Assembly: GCA_015680685.1 (NCBI GenBank)
Contig: MNCI01023362.1
Span: 436,750-500,749, forward strand
DNA from: Gnetum montanum
Lineage: Eukaryota; Streptophyta; Gnetopsida; Gnetales; Gnetaceae
DNA: 64,000 nucleotides
Direction of reading: 5' to 3'
The notes under the pieces were generated by a model that saw only the letters and a program-made list of their open reading frames with translations, made no database searches and was not told where the DNA came from. Position 1 is the first letter of the stretch. Each line of letters opens with the position of its first letter. This document shows, in pieces, positions 23,301-34,109 of this stretch. The position numbers and the translations under genes are program-made.

Positions 23301-25439
23301 CAGGGAGGGACCTTTAAGAAGGTCTTGATGGAGGGCATCAAATTTGATTGGGCTATCGCTTTGGCTATTGGGCTTTGAGAGGAGACCCTTAGACTCAATG
23401 TCAACACCTCTACGATAATCCATATGTACTTTGCATTTTTTGTAAGTTACCTAAAGAGGTTTACAGAGTTTTTGATTGTGTATAGGAATGGACAATGGAT
23501 TTTCCAAGATCCAATCCAACTTTCTAGATCTTGGATAAAGCACATTTATCCAACAGTGCAAGCCTAGACCCACTAGAGGGATGGATGAAACATTATCCAT
23601 CACCACTAGGAATCTTGATGTCAGGTAGCATAAGTCTCCTAATAGTACTAATGATGATGAGCCCCTCTTGTTTCTTATTGGTGTTCAAGATACTAGATGA
23701 TAATGCATGAAGGCCAAGGGGGCAACTAGAGGGAAACTCAAGAGGCCTATGGAGGAGGCACCTCCAACATCAGATCAGCCTACCCTGAAGAAGATTAAGT
23801 TTAAGCTTTAGCCATCATAGCAAGTAATTGTCAGTATGCTTTGTTTAAATTTGGCTATTTCATGATTTAAATTTTTACGGCTACTTTATGATTTTATGTG
23901 TTAATTGATTTTCTATGTGATATGATTGTAGATAAGCATCAAGTTATGGTAGCCCAAGATACTGCAAAGGTAGAACAAAGGTGTGTAGAAGAGACACTCC
24001 TAAAGCAACCTATGGTTAAAGGACTTTCCAATGTTAGTGTAGATGATCTAGATGCCTTATTTGGTGAGGTAGTTCTAGGTACCTCTTCCATCATCATCCT
24101 AGAGGAGGAAGAGGAGGAGGAGCCAGGTATGCTTGTGCATTAGCACCTTTACTATATTTCACTAGTTATCTTTGGCTATCATCCTAACCTTTCAATGATT
24201 GTTATGCTTACAGTAGTTCCTAAGCCACGAGTGCAAGCTCCTATACCTAGGTTTCATCCCAAACCATGGGTAGAGACTCCAGACAAAGTGGAGTGTCTAT
24301 GTAGGATGGCTAAGGACATCATTGATGAATTGCATTAGGTCACACCTAGGATGGGTAAGGATTTTGTTTTCAGTGCTTCAGTTGTAGGCTTTGTTTGCAT
24401 TATGGCTATCTTAGGTTTTGTCTTGCAGTTGTATTTTATGCTTTGTGTAGTACCATTTATGGAGTGGGACACTAGTAGAGACATGGAGGTAGACTCCTTG
24501 CCTAGACTTCCCTCTAATGTTTCAAGTATACTTGTGAAGCTATATGAAACAACCACTAATTTAGCAATGTAGTGCACAAATGTTTCATGGGAGCTAGAGA
24601 GATCCAATGAATCCCTATGGGAGGAAGTTTTGGCCTTAAGGGAAAAGACTCAAAGAAATGAGGACACAATTAGGGATATTTGAGACCATAAATACTTTGT
24701 GGAAGCCCAAGTAGCTAACTTAGGGGAGTTACGGACTAAGGAGATCACATGGGCCCACTAATGGCATGTCATTAAGGAAAAAGTAGCAATCCTACAGGAG
24801 ATGGTAGAGCAATGTATGTAGATGGACCTCATCTTCCAAAAGGTTGAGGATTGGAAGGATCACTACACTTGGGTCTTGAACTAGGGAAAGATACAAAAGG
24901 CCCATAAGAATCAATATAAAGTTGATTGTGGGGCCTACCTAAATTGGCTTAAGGAAGAGTCGATTCAATGCAACAAGAGAGAGTTTTTCATTCAGGAAAT
25001 CCAAACAAAGAGTTATTATTGACTTTGTGAAAGTACTCTCAAGGTGGAGAAATCCCCTACTCTTTAGATCACCACGATTGTAGGTGAGACCTCTATAGTT
25101 GTTGCTACTCATGAGCCTCCTACTTGGACTTCTATAGATAGATCTAGTGTTCTTTCTAGAGTTGATCTTAGGGATTTTGACTAGGTTAACATTATGGAGG
25201 ACCAAATCCTCCATCATTTGGAGGAAGGCCTTTGCCATCTACCCTTGGAAGTAATGAAGCCAGGCTCTCCATAGGTTTGATATATTTTATGTTTTAGTTT
25301 TTGTTTTAAGTTATGATTTTGGCTATTGGTTACCAACTAGCTATATACTATTACATTTCAGGCCTTAAGAGACATTGATGACCCCAATGGTAAGCGTGAG
25401 AATGACCCACCCATTCCTCTTCTAAATGCCACTCAATAA
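20317..25439 (+). pseudogene. aORF, element E: spliced gene antisense to gag-pol
   Basis: Unknown protein, opposite in orientation to its host element, between PR and RT. Proposed exons: 20317-20444, 21883-22326, 22405-22673, 22777-23823, 23932-24126, 24214-24354, 24429-25274, 25362-25439, with GT/AG introns whose phases match C and D. The start is MAPK followed by a basic run. Exon 2 has a hydrophobic stretch PFLIIVELVGILC; exon 4 has an intact 200-residue core with DLFGIPANG, EWLG, FPKLLSQ and AFFVSYL; exon 5 ends in seven Glu; exon 7 has long charged helices. A few TAG/TAA stops and an exon 7 frameshift remain. Total about 1,050 codons. Function unknown. DLFGIPxNG faintly recalls the LWGLPVDG motif of plant mobile domain proteins, but this is only a hint. 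Confidence 0.65.
21390..21870. repeat. About three 150-bp tandem units in aORF intron 1, element E
   Basis: Starts of the clearest units at about 21520, 21672 and 21821 share GTTTTGTCTAAATTTG, and each contains CCTTAGAG followed by GCTAATTTCACC. Confined to the expanded 1.4-kb first intron; C has an intron of about 0.85 kb there without it. Confidence 0.6.
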
Positions 25440-25747
25440 CCTCCTTCAATTTAACTTGTTGGCTATTTGTTTTTGTTTTTATGTTGATGGCTATGGTTGG
25501 CCAAAACTATGTTATGGATGGTTATTCTTTAGCATCATTGCTACACATTTTGATTATGGCTATATGTTATGGAAATTTTAATTTTAAATTTGAATATTGA
25601 TTTTATTTTGGCTATATGTATCCATAGCAGTAAAGATTGTAAACATTGAAAATGGCTATATTGATGTTTTTGGTTATAAAATCCAATTACTAGTCAATGT
25701 GATAATAGGCTAAGAAAAGAGAGATATAGTAATAAAAGGGATGTTTG

Positions 25748-25975
25748 CTAGTTTTAGGCCATTGTAGGCATAGGCTATACAATTTCGAAAGTTTAAGGCC
25801 ATGGTAGGCCATATTTCTAGTTTAGAGTCTTAGTAGATTGTAGTGTGGACTATAATGCTAGTTTAAGGTCATAGTAGACTGTAATGCTAGTTTAATGTCT
25901 TAGCAGATGAGAATGCTAGTTTAAGGTCATAGTAGACTGTAGTGCCAATTTTAGGCCTTACTAGGCTAGGTTTGA
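25748..25975. repeat. Hairpin repeats on the PR side, element E
   Basis: Six or seven units of GCTAGTTTA + stem + loop + stem: GGCC-ATGGTA-GGCC, AGTC-TTAGTA-GATT, GGTC-ATAGTA-GACT, TGTC-TTAGCA-GATG and GGCC-TTACTA-GGCT. The array lies between the 3' end of aORF and PR, mirroring 39583-39743 in C. Confidence 0.75.
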
Positions 25976-26149
25976 AAGAGACACTTTTTTAATGTTTAAA
26001 ACATAAGTAAAAATAAAGAAAGGTTGTAGCAAATAAGTAACAATGCAAATAAATTTAGGTTACATGCATAGGCTACGTGCCCAAAATAAAAAAGATATAA
26101 TAAATTACAAATGAAAAAATAAGGCTATTTGGCTATTGTTGCATTTGGT

Positions 26150-26732
26150 CATAAAGGCATGGAAAGGTTAATGTAAACTTCACTTGTGCAAACTCTTCCT
26201 AATCTTTGCAAGATTAGGGAGTGAGTAAGGCTTACTATGCATAAGCTTGTATTTGCCATCCCTTTCACTTATAATGTTAAAAGAGAGTTTATCCCATCAT
26301 GTATCCCATTGCCTATCATTATCATCATTGGTTGTCTTGGGTTTTTGCTCTTCATGGCTAAGAGCTTCTTATTGAAGCTCCACTTTGGAACCTCATTCTA
26401 TGTCTACATTATTGACAGCTAGGGGAACTAGGTTATCACCATGAATAATGATTTCAACTCTCTCATAAGGAATGTGAATTTCTTGATGGATGGACAAGCA
26501 AACAACTTGTAATTAAGCCAACTAAGGTCTTGCTAAGATTAGGTTGAATTCAAGTATCTCTTCCACCACCAAGCAGTTTACGATGATAGGAAATTATTCT
26601 CTAGCTACAAAATCCAAGGAGATAGACCCCTTGATGGCAACTCTTGATCCATCAAAGGACTTAAGAGCTACAATGATTGTAGGTTGTAATTACTCAATTA
26701 AGTACAAGTATTCAATGATGGTGCATGGGATG
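26150..26732 (-). pseudogene. Protease C-terminal part, element E
   Basis: Minus-strand remnants of the same PR block as A 3700-4240 (strand corresponding to VKGSISLDFVA, the segment before the Ile-His-Gln-Glu-Ile block, and the LPLAVNN-like tail). It stops at the GGATG target site, where C inserted; the active-site half resumes at 59763. Numerous stops. Confidence 0.65.
26728..26732. other. Target-site duplication of element C (left copy)
   Basis: GGATG immediately before the C 3' LTR; the identical GGATG at 59763-59767 follows the C 5' LTR. Removing C and one copy restores continuous PR homology. Confidence 0.9.
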
Positions 26733-27351
26733 TGTAGCGACTGAAGACACTGAGAGGTTGCCGGGCAAATAGTTTAACCCTGGATCCGTGTAAGGACCAC
26801 GCTAGGGAAAAATGGAAGCGGGGCACCCTAAATGGTTTGGTCAATTAGATAGGAACTTAATTGATATATCTTAACCTTACGTAAATGTTTTTTCCAGAAG
26901 CGAGACACACAAGGTAAATCGACGATCAATAAATGCAAGATGATGAAAATAATGCAAAACAACGATTATAATGAGGAAATAGCAAAACAAACTTGAGTGA
27001 GAAAATGGACCACCCCAAGGTCATGGATTTGGTTCTTTTCCTTTTTTGAAAGGTGTACAATAGGTTATGTAACATTGGAGAGACACTACTTACAGCAAGT
27101 AGTATAGTCACAGTTCTTCTGCTTGCTGATCTATTTGCTAAGATGTCAAAATGCTTTACTCACAAAGGGATGTTTGGAGCCAACTAGAGAGCTCAAAGGT
27201 AACTAGAATGCTCAAGAAAAATGACAACTATGCTTTCTAAAAGCCAACTTAAAAGCCAACTACACCAAAATCCAGCCAAGCTAACTACTCTTGCCAATGT
27301 AAGAAAAAGCCAATGCAAAAAAGCCAACCCTTTGAGCATTGTTTGCTGGGG

Positions 27352-27359
27352 TATTTATA
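27352..27359 (-). promoter_or_regulatory. LTR TATA box, element C 3' LTR
   Basis: TATAAATA on the minus strand; the 5' LTR copy is at 44596-44589. This is the expected Pol II core promoter of the element. Confidence 0.7.
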
Positions 27360-27769
27360 GGGCCAGGAGCAAGAGAGAAATGTGGTTTGGCTACCATGTG
27401 TCCTAGACCCCACAAGATGCTAACATGCCTATACCATGTAGGTGTATGATACTAGATGTGAACTTTGCTATGCTGTGACTATACCATCAGAACTGCATGT
27501 GTCAAGATCTAGTGTGCTAACATTGCAAGAAAAATGGAGCTTATGCCCTGGGACTACATCTTCTTTGCTCTTACGAGTAGTGTCAAGTATAGGAACAATG
27601 TTTTGGGGGCTGACCAGGGGGTGTGCAAGATGGAGTGAAATTGCTCATTTTGCCAAGGAGATGCTAGAGTGAGAAAGATTGTTGTCCACAAGTTCTAAAG
27701 CTTCCTAAAAATGTCTTGATGCTTTTGTGCCAGTGTTGCACTACTCAAACTATTGAATATACTGGTGTA

Positions 27770-28325
27770 GCATAAGTAGCTACTTGCTACGCTATGCTAT
27801 GCTATGTAGCATAGGATAGCATAGTTGTCCAGTTTAACTAAAATTTGTGTTGGAGCTGAAAAGCATTTGCCTGAGGCTTAGTCATGCTAGCAACTGCAAC
27901 TTTTGTCCTTTATGTCGGGAAGCCTTTACACTCACTGAACTCATGTTTGAAACACTTTTGCTACTTTTGCATTGTTTCTATGCTGTGCTACACCATGTAG
28001 TGTAGCGTAGTATAGTAGCCAGCATATCCTACTTCTTTGTTCAATATACCATTTTCTAGTAAGAAACTTTGTCGAGGCTTGGGGGCTAAGCAGGGCAACT
28101 GGTTTTGGAGGCCGAGGTGTTACTGAGTGCAACTTTCTAGTTAGAATCACTTGTCAAGATGGGCTTTTCTACTTTTCCTTTGCTATGCTATGCTATGCTA
28201 CATAGCATAACATCTTGCATTGATGACTTATTTTGCAATCATTTTTTCACTTAGCACTTGGTCACTTAAGCAGCTATTTTTTGAAGCTTGCTATGCTACA
28301 TAGCATAGTGTAGCGTAGTAGACTT
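27770..28325. repeat. GCTATGC palindrome clusters in the C LTR
   Basis: Three dense clusters, about 27786-27825, 28178-28212 and 28290-28322, of alternating GCTATGC and GCATAGC words forming perfect or near-perfect inverted repeats, for example TATGCTACATAGCATA. The related words ACGCTA/TAGCGT occur in A/D LTRs and in aORF intron 1 of C (35510-35580). Confidence 0.6.
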
Positions 28326-28613
28326 ATTCACTAGAAAACTTGTTGCAATGTTTTGCTCATCCCAAACACTTTTAGTAACTCCTAGCATAGTTTCTGGGTA
28401 GACTGTCAGCCAAGTCAATTGTCCAGTTGGGTAGGCCAAAGAGTCCATTGGGCCTGTCAGCTCTAGAGATAGAAAACTTGCCAGACTGGATAGTCCAACC
28501 TTAGTGCCTACATTTTCCTAGTGAGCTATGATGATGCTGCACTTGTGGAAGTCCTTGCCTAAATTCCAAGACCCTATTGAAGCATGAGGGTCCTAAATTT
28601 TTATGGTGTTTCA

Positions 28614-28627
28614 CTAGCTCCTCTTTG
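28614..28627 (-). other. Polypurine tract of element C
   Basis: Read on minus: CAAAGAGGAGCTAG directly before the 3' LTR TG. D has CAAAGAGGGGCCAT in the same place (57003-57016). Confidence 0.75.
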
Positions 28628-29990
28628 TCGATGTTTGGAGAATCCACCCGATTGACATCAACAAAGAATGTGAAACACCATGAAGGATAAGTTACCAACA
28701 TCATTCTCTGGTGGTTGCTCATATGTCACTTTGCTATGCTTGGGAGTAACAGGATTGTTATGTGGGGGAAAGGGGAAAGGGTGTACTTGAGGGAACAGGT
28801 TCAGGCAAAGGAAAGATGGAATGTAGCGCAATCCCTCATTGGAGTGCTTGTGAGGGAATTAGCATGTGTGAACATCTTTCTTTGGCTGGCTTCTAACGTC
28901 TGATCAGGATGCTTGGAGAGGGACATTGTAAAAGAGTTGGTGTGCCATTTTCTTTGGGCACATGATCTCTTTCCTTTTTTTATGAGCTCTTTTTATTTTT
29001 TTTATGCTTTTGCACTTTTCTTTTGCTATTTAGCCATCTTCATTTGCAAACAACCTTGTTGTTGCAGGATAGGTGTTTCCTCTCTACGATGAGTTGAGTT
29101 ACATCCATGTGGGATTTTGACCATCCTACAGATGCTTCCCATGCTATGAGTTACATTACGCGCATCATGGACTTTGTAGTTGAGCATATGGGAGGGCTTT
29201 ACATGCATCAAAAAAGCTGGTAAAGGGGATGTGAAAAGGGAAACTACTAGTGTGAGAAATGAGATGATGAAGGTTTAAAAGGAAGAGCAGGATGTGCTCT
29301 CCTAAGTAGCTAAGCTAGTCAGAGTAGTCACCTCAAAATGATGTGGTGTCCTGTCCTCCTAGCGAAATGCATCTCTGACCAACACCATCTCAGCCTGTAT
29401 CCTGCAAACATAACAAAATGTAGACCATAGAAATGTAACCATGAAATGCAGTTCGGCAAAGGTCTTACTTGCTTTAGACATCACTAAAGTGATAGGCACT
29501 ATTGCTGAGGCATGTGACGTCTAAGGTAGGAAGGTCAATAGTAGTTCTAGCAGCAACAGGCTAAAGGGGTTGGCACCTAGGTGGCTAGGAGTTACAGTGA
29601 TGCGAGTGCTTAGGAGTCCCTACCCAAGGCAAACATCATGCAGTTTAGCTATAAGGTGAGAGGTCCAATAGTTGAATGTCTTTTGAGCTTGGATGATGGT
29701 AGGGGCTAGAGGATAGCGACCTTGTGGCTGGGCCACAATAGTACTGGGACTCCAGTAGTAGGTGCTAACAACAGAAGCTACTACCAAGGCGACGAGCAGT
29801 GGTAGCGGTAGCTCCAGAAGGTCAACAAGATGTCAAACGACATCTTTGGAGGATCATTAAGATTCTAGGTGTAGTGGCATTGCGTATGTTCTAGAGAGTG
29901 TTCTATTGTCATCGTGAACTGTGTTCTGGAACTGCTCCACCCCGCACCAGCATTGTGCACGCTCACTTGTTTGAATGGTTGTTGATGTGA
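28628..29990. other. 3' untranslated region of element C, no gene seen
   Basis: Only short scattered frames on either strand, none resembling a known protein. A non-coding 3' region of this length between integrase and the polypurine tract is usual in Tat/Ogre elements. Confidence 0.6.
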
Positions 29991-29997
29991 GTCAAGA

Positions 29998-30455
29998 ATG
30001 TTGTGCCGCAAACCAAGTTTAAGGTCCTGGTAGACCATATGATGTACTAGTTTAAGGTCCCAGTAGACCACTGTGCTAGTTTAAGGTCCTAGCAGATCCT
30101 TGTGCTAGTTTAAAGTCCTAGTAGACTACTGTTCTTGTTTATCATCGTAGCAGATGGTGGATGGACTAGTTTAAGGTCGTAGTGGACCATCTGTGCCATT
30201 TTAACATCATAGTGGACGTTATGTGCTAGTTTATAGTTATGGCAGACTATTTGTACCAATTTATAATCATGGAAGACTATCTATGCTAGTTTATAGCCAT
30301 GGCAGATTATCTGCTTACCTCAACTTTGTGCTAGTTTATAGTTATAGCAGACTATGGATGCTAGTTTATAGTCATAGCAGACTATCAATGCTAGTTTATA
30401 GTTGTAGTGGACTATGGATGCTAGTTTATAGTTGTAGCAAACTATGGATGCTTAC
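29998..30455. repeat. Hairpin repeat array in the 3' UTR, element C
   Basis: About 15 units, period about 28-36 bp: GCTAGTTTA followed by a stem, six loop bases and the pairing stem. The stem drifts along the array from GGTC/GACC through AGTC/GACT, CATC/GATG and AACATC/GACGTT to ATAGTC/GACTAT, with pairing kept. The 82-residue frame at 30223-30471 is this repeat read as protein and should not be annotated as a gene. Confidence 0.85.
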
Positions 30456-30479
30456 CTTGCTTCTGCATTAGACATAGTA

Positions 30480-31620
30480 TGACTTCAAGTATAAGTGGTT
30501 CATAGGATTTGCAAACTCTTTGCCATCCATGTCTACCAGCTTGAAGGCTCCATTCTCATAGGCTTTTGTGACTACAAATGGACCTTCCTAGTTTGTTGAA
30601 AACTTGTCTACATGTTCACACATAGCTTTGAGGACTAGGTCCCCCTTTTTAATTAGTCATCGACGTAGGTCTGCATGATGCTTTTACTACTACTTGTCTT
30701 GATACCATTCGATGCAACCCAGTGTTTGTGCATGCTCTTCCTCTAGGAAGTCAAGATCGATGATCCTTGACTCATTGTTCTGGGCTTCATTTATGACACT
30801 TGAAAGGATCATCCATAGTGATGGTACCGACAATTCTAGAGGTAACATTGCTTCAAATATGGAGACTAGGCTATAGGGGGTCTTACCTGTAGCCATCCTG
30901 CACATCGTACGGTAGGCCCACAACACATAGAGGATTTGCTCATGCCATTGATGCTTGCTGTTGCTAAGAATTCTTTTAAGCAAGTTGATGATGGCCTTGT
31001 TCATTACGTTCTCCTAATCATTAGCCTATAGGTAATATGGTGACAAAAAAGACTGCTTAATTCCAAGGTTGCTACAAAAGGTTCTGGTTTCCACACTACT
31101 AAACTGTGGCCCATTGTCCATCACAATAGTCATGGGAAGACCAAAACTCATTACCATGTTGTCCAAGATGAAGTGGAAAACTTGTTGAGATGTAGTTTTC
31201 CTAAGGGGGATAGCCTTTTCCCACTTCATAAAGTACTCAGTGGCAGTAATGATAAAGCTATGTCCTATAAAAGACTTAGGTGTTATGGGTCCTATGATAT
31301 CTAGTCCCCATCGTTGGAATGGCCACGTGATCTGCGTAGGGTGCAACTCAGTAGGTGACACGTGTATAAGATTTGCATGACATTAGCATGAGTCACATGT
31401 CTTGACTTTAGCAAAATAGTCTCATTCCATAAAAGGCTAGTGATATCCTAGGCATCTAATCTTAGCTGCCATAGCCCTGGGAGCTATGTGTCCTCCACAT
31501 AGTCCTTCATGGAGTTCGCTAATGATTTTTTGTGCTTCCTCCCCACCAACGCAAGTTAACAGTATTCCATCAAAGGAGCATTTACACAAGGTGTCATCTC
31601 CTATGAGGACATACTACTGT
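30480..31620 (-). pseudogene. Integrase, element C
   Basis: Minus-strand order: finger region (HEGLCGGHIA-like, about 31480-31520, HHCC partly damaged), core with WGLDIIGPI (first Asp), MTIVMDNGPQFSS (second Asp), and ENVMNKAIINLL where the catalytic Glu of QEN remains although flanking residues changed, then the C-terminal segment with VLWAYRTM, a KGDLVLKA-like block and a HLYLKSYY-like end. Main open pieces are 31361-31026 and 31004-30690, split by a stop at the Tyr-Leu before the Glu. All three DDE residues survive. Confidence 0.85.
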
Positions 31621-32290
31621 GCTCTCGCTTTCGAATTACATCCCTTTGGGTAGGTGTCAAGCCATGTGGGGGTTCACCATGTTGCAAGTAGGCCTTAATG
31701 TTAGCGTACCACTCTTGAGCATTGGTAGCACTTACAGAGGCCACGTGTACTACTTGGGTGATAGGATCTATGCATTCTATTATTGAAGAAGGTAGAGTTG
31801 TGAATAGGTGTGGTGACACATTTAACGTTAGTGTAGCTAAGGCATCAACTATGGTGTTCTCGCTGTGTGGCACATGCTGGATGTTTGTGGTGGTGAACTG
31901 TTTCAACAAGTTTTTGGCCAAATCATAGTAAGGTTGTAAGTGCAAAGCTTTATAGGTGTATATTTCAATGATTTGATTGATAACAAGTTGAGAATCACCT
32001 CAGACTGCAAGATGTTGAATCTTTAATTGCCAAGCTGCTAAGATGCCTCTAAGGAGTCCTTCGTACTCAACTACATTTTTCGTACAAAGGAATGTGATGT
32101 GGTAAGAAAAAGGTTGCATGTCCCCCAAGGGGAATGTAATGATGGCAGTAGCACTACCACCTCACGTGGTTGAGGCACCGTCAAAATGCAAAGTGGCCTC
32201 AAAATGCATTGGTACAAGGTTGACACTGCTAATATGTTCATCAAGGAATTCAGGTTCTATGGTCGTCTGATCATCAACGGGTGAGGTTGC
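31601..32290 (-). pseudogene. Tat-type second RNase H, element C
   Basis: Equivalent to 500-1241 in A: LHFDGAST-like start, acidic positions conserved, EYEGLLRGIL block, then MHLQPYYDLAKNLLKQF, HVPHSENTIVDALATLTLNVSPHL and an adaptor toward the integrase finger. Longest open stretch 31945-31601. Stops occur upstream, for example in the SDSQLVINQ-like block (32000). Confidence 0.8.
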
Positions 32291-32329
32291 AAGTTGCATA
32301 GCTGTCGCTTGTCCTTTCATTGACAATTG

Positions 32330-32700
32330 GGCTACATAGTGTAAATTGAATTCTATTGTTATTACTTTCCATCAGGCTATCCTACTACAAGGTGTAAATC
32401 CTAGTGTTCATGCTAAAAAAATGGAGATACTACCTGTTCGTGATAGCCCGAAGTACGTTGCTTTTGCATATAATGTTCACTTGGCTACAGAACAGGTAGT
32501 ATCTCCAATTTTTTAGCACGAACACTAGGGAGAGACAATTCCTTTCCACTTTGTTATATTTGTCTTCATATGTTATTAATGCGTGGCTCAAGTAATAGAT
32601 TGGGATTTCAGAACCATCTTCTCTTTTTTGGCATAACAACGTTGCGATACACGTGTCCGAAGTAGCAAGGTAGATGTAGAAAAGCTTATCCCTCTATGGT
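32330..32700 (-). pseudogene. First RNase H, element C, with inverted duplication
   Basis: Minus strand: LLCQKREDGSEIPIYYLSHAL, KVERNCLSLVFVLKNWRYYL, FCSQVNIICKSN. The connector that should follow is replaced by an inverted copy of the upstream segment (32398-32437 versus 32490-32531), which destroys about 14 codons. RNase H activity on the RNA of the RNA-DNA hybrid is the family role. Confidence 0.75.
32398..32531. repeat. 40-bp inverted duplication inside RNase H, element C
   Basis: Left arm from CCTAGTGTTCATGCTAAA, right arm ending TTTTAGCACGAACACTAGG; about 38 of 40 positions pair across a spacer of about 50 bp. A and D have a single arm (the coding one), so the other arm is a templated inverted insertion unique to C. 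Confidence 0.85.
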
Positions 32701-33974
32701 GGGTAAATAGTTGGGAGGTGTAAAAGCTCTTTCTTTAAGTCATAGAAGGCTTGTTGACACTGGGTTGTCCACTCGAAGTTAACCCCTTTCTTTTGTAAGT
32801 GTTGCATGGGGTGTAACCTATCAATCAACCTTGCTATAAACCTTCTGATGAACTGTATCCTACCTTGCAACCCATGAAATTCTTTAAGGTTAGTAGGGGA
32901 TGCTAGGTTAATGATGGCCTTAACTTTGTCAAGGTTCACTCATATTCCAGCCTCCGATACTAAAAACCCTAGCATGCATCCAGTTTTTACACTGAAAACA
33001 CACTTCTTTGGATTAAGATGCAAGTCATGCCTATGAAAACACTTGAGGACTACCTCTAGATCCATGGGATGATTGATAACTATCCTAGACTTGACTGCTA
33101 TGTCGTCCACATAATCATTTAGTCTCTCTAGGAGGTAGTCGCTAAATATGTAGGTCATGGCTCATTGATAGGTTGCTCCAGCATTCTTTATACCGAAGGG
33201 CATCATAGTGTAACAAAAGGTACCCCAAGGGGTCATAAACGTAGTTGTCAACTGATGCTCTGGGTTTATTTGAATTTGGTTGTAACCTGAGAACCCATCC
33301 ATGAAGGATAGTAAAGCATGACCAGTTGTAGTATCGATAAGTTAATCAATACTTGGTAGTGGGAAGTCATCTTTAATCGTTTCCTTATTCAGATCTCGAA
33401 AGTCTATACAGATTCATATCCCTCCCATTTTCTTAGATACTACAATGATGTTTGACACCCATTCTGAGTAATTGACCACACGAATGAAGCCTACTTGGTA
33501 AAGCTTAGTGATTTCATCATGTATGGCTAGTGCAATTTCTGGTTTAATTTTTTGAGCCTTTTGTTTAACCAGATTGACATGTGGGTCTAATACAATGTTA
33601 TGTTTTATGAACCATGGATCTAAGCCGAACATGTCATTGTAGGACCATGCGAATACTTTGATGTTATCTTGAAGGACTCTGGATACATCTTTTTGCATTT
33701 GTTGATCTAGGAGGGAAGTTAGTTTTAGTGTTTTTATTTTCCCCTTCGATGTTGTTACCAATGCTTCGATGAGAGGGTCCTCGGTCACATCCCCAGCCTC
33801 TAAGTCTAAGGCTTAGACCAAGTGTTCGGGCCAATCTAGGGATGTTTCCAGGGACGCTACAGTGTTATTAGTAGATGAATCCTAGTCTATTAACTTTAAG
33901 TTTGGATATCTTGCAAGCTTACCATGAGGACCTGTCAAGGTTAAAAGTGAGTTTAGATCATGCTGCATGGCCAT
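32694..33974 (-). pseudogene. Reverse transcriptase, element C
   Basis: Start at ATG 33974 (MAMQHDLNSLLTLTGPHG), the same N-terminal theme as A and D. Following blocks: LDLEAGDVTEDPL, FAWSYNDMFGLDP, KLYQVGFIRVVNYSEWVSN, IIVVSKKMGG, the GYNQIQ block, catalytic YVDDIAVKS (about 33095-33121), LNPKKCVFSVK, LGFLVSEAGI, then thumb/connection with FIRRFIARLIDRLHPMQHL. Stops between the open pieces (33788-33414, 33158-32940, 32939-32694). The YVDD box in place of YMDD is shared with D. Confidence 0.9.
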
Positions 33975-34109
33975 CTTGTTCAACCTGCCACAATAAGAAG
34001 AAGCTTGATCAAGTGATACCTATTTGTAGCTATAGCGCATAATAGTAAATATTTGCAAAGCAATCATGAAACATGCAATGATTGTTTATTATTTAGCCAA
34101 GTTCATAAG

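Larger units (their letters stand above)
26733..28613 (-). repeat. 3' LTR of element C
   Basis: 1881 bp; on the minus strand opens TGAAACACCAT (28613) and closes GTCGCTACA (26733). Aligns with the split 5' LTR (43938-44631 and 58553-59762, together 1904 bp). TATA box TATAAATA on minus at 27359-27352. It is rich in GCTATGC/GCATAGC palindromes at 27770-28325. It differs from the A/D LTR over most of its length but shares the TGAAACACC end and the GCTAxGC words. Confidence 0.9.

Noticed and set aside
28614-29990. Possible extra ORF in the 3' UTR of C, as known in some Tat elements
   Set aside because: Only short unrelated frames on both strands; nothing shared with the D 3' UTR.
29998-30455. 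CRISPR-like array of short repeats with dyad symmetry
   Set aside because: Plant retrotransposon context, no constant repeat with unique spacers of fixed length, no cas genes; it is a degenerate tandem hairpin repeat.
30223-30471. 82-residue ORF with LVYSxxRLxM repeats
   Set aside because: It is the 3' UTR hairpin array of element C read in one frame; the periodicity belongs to the DNA repeat.
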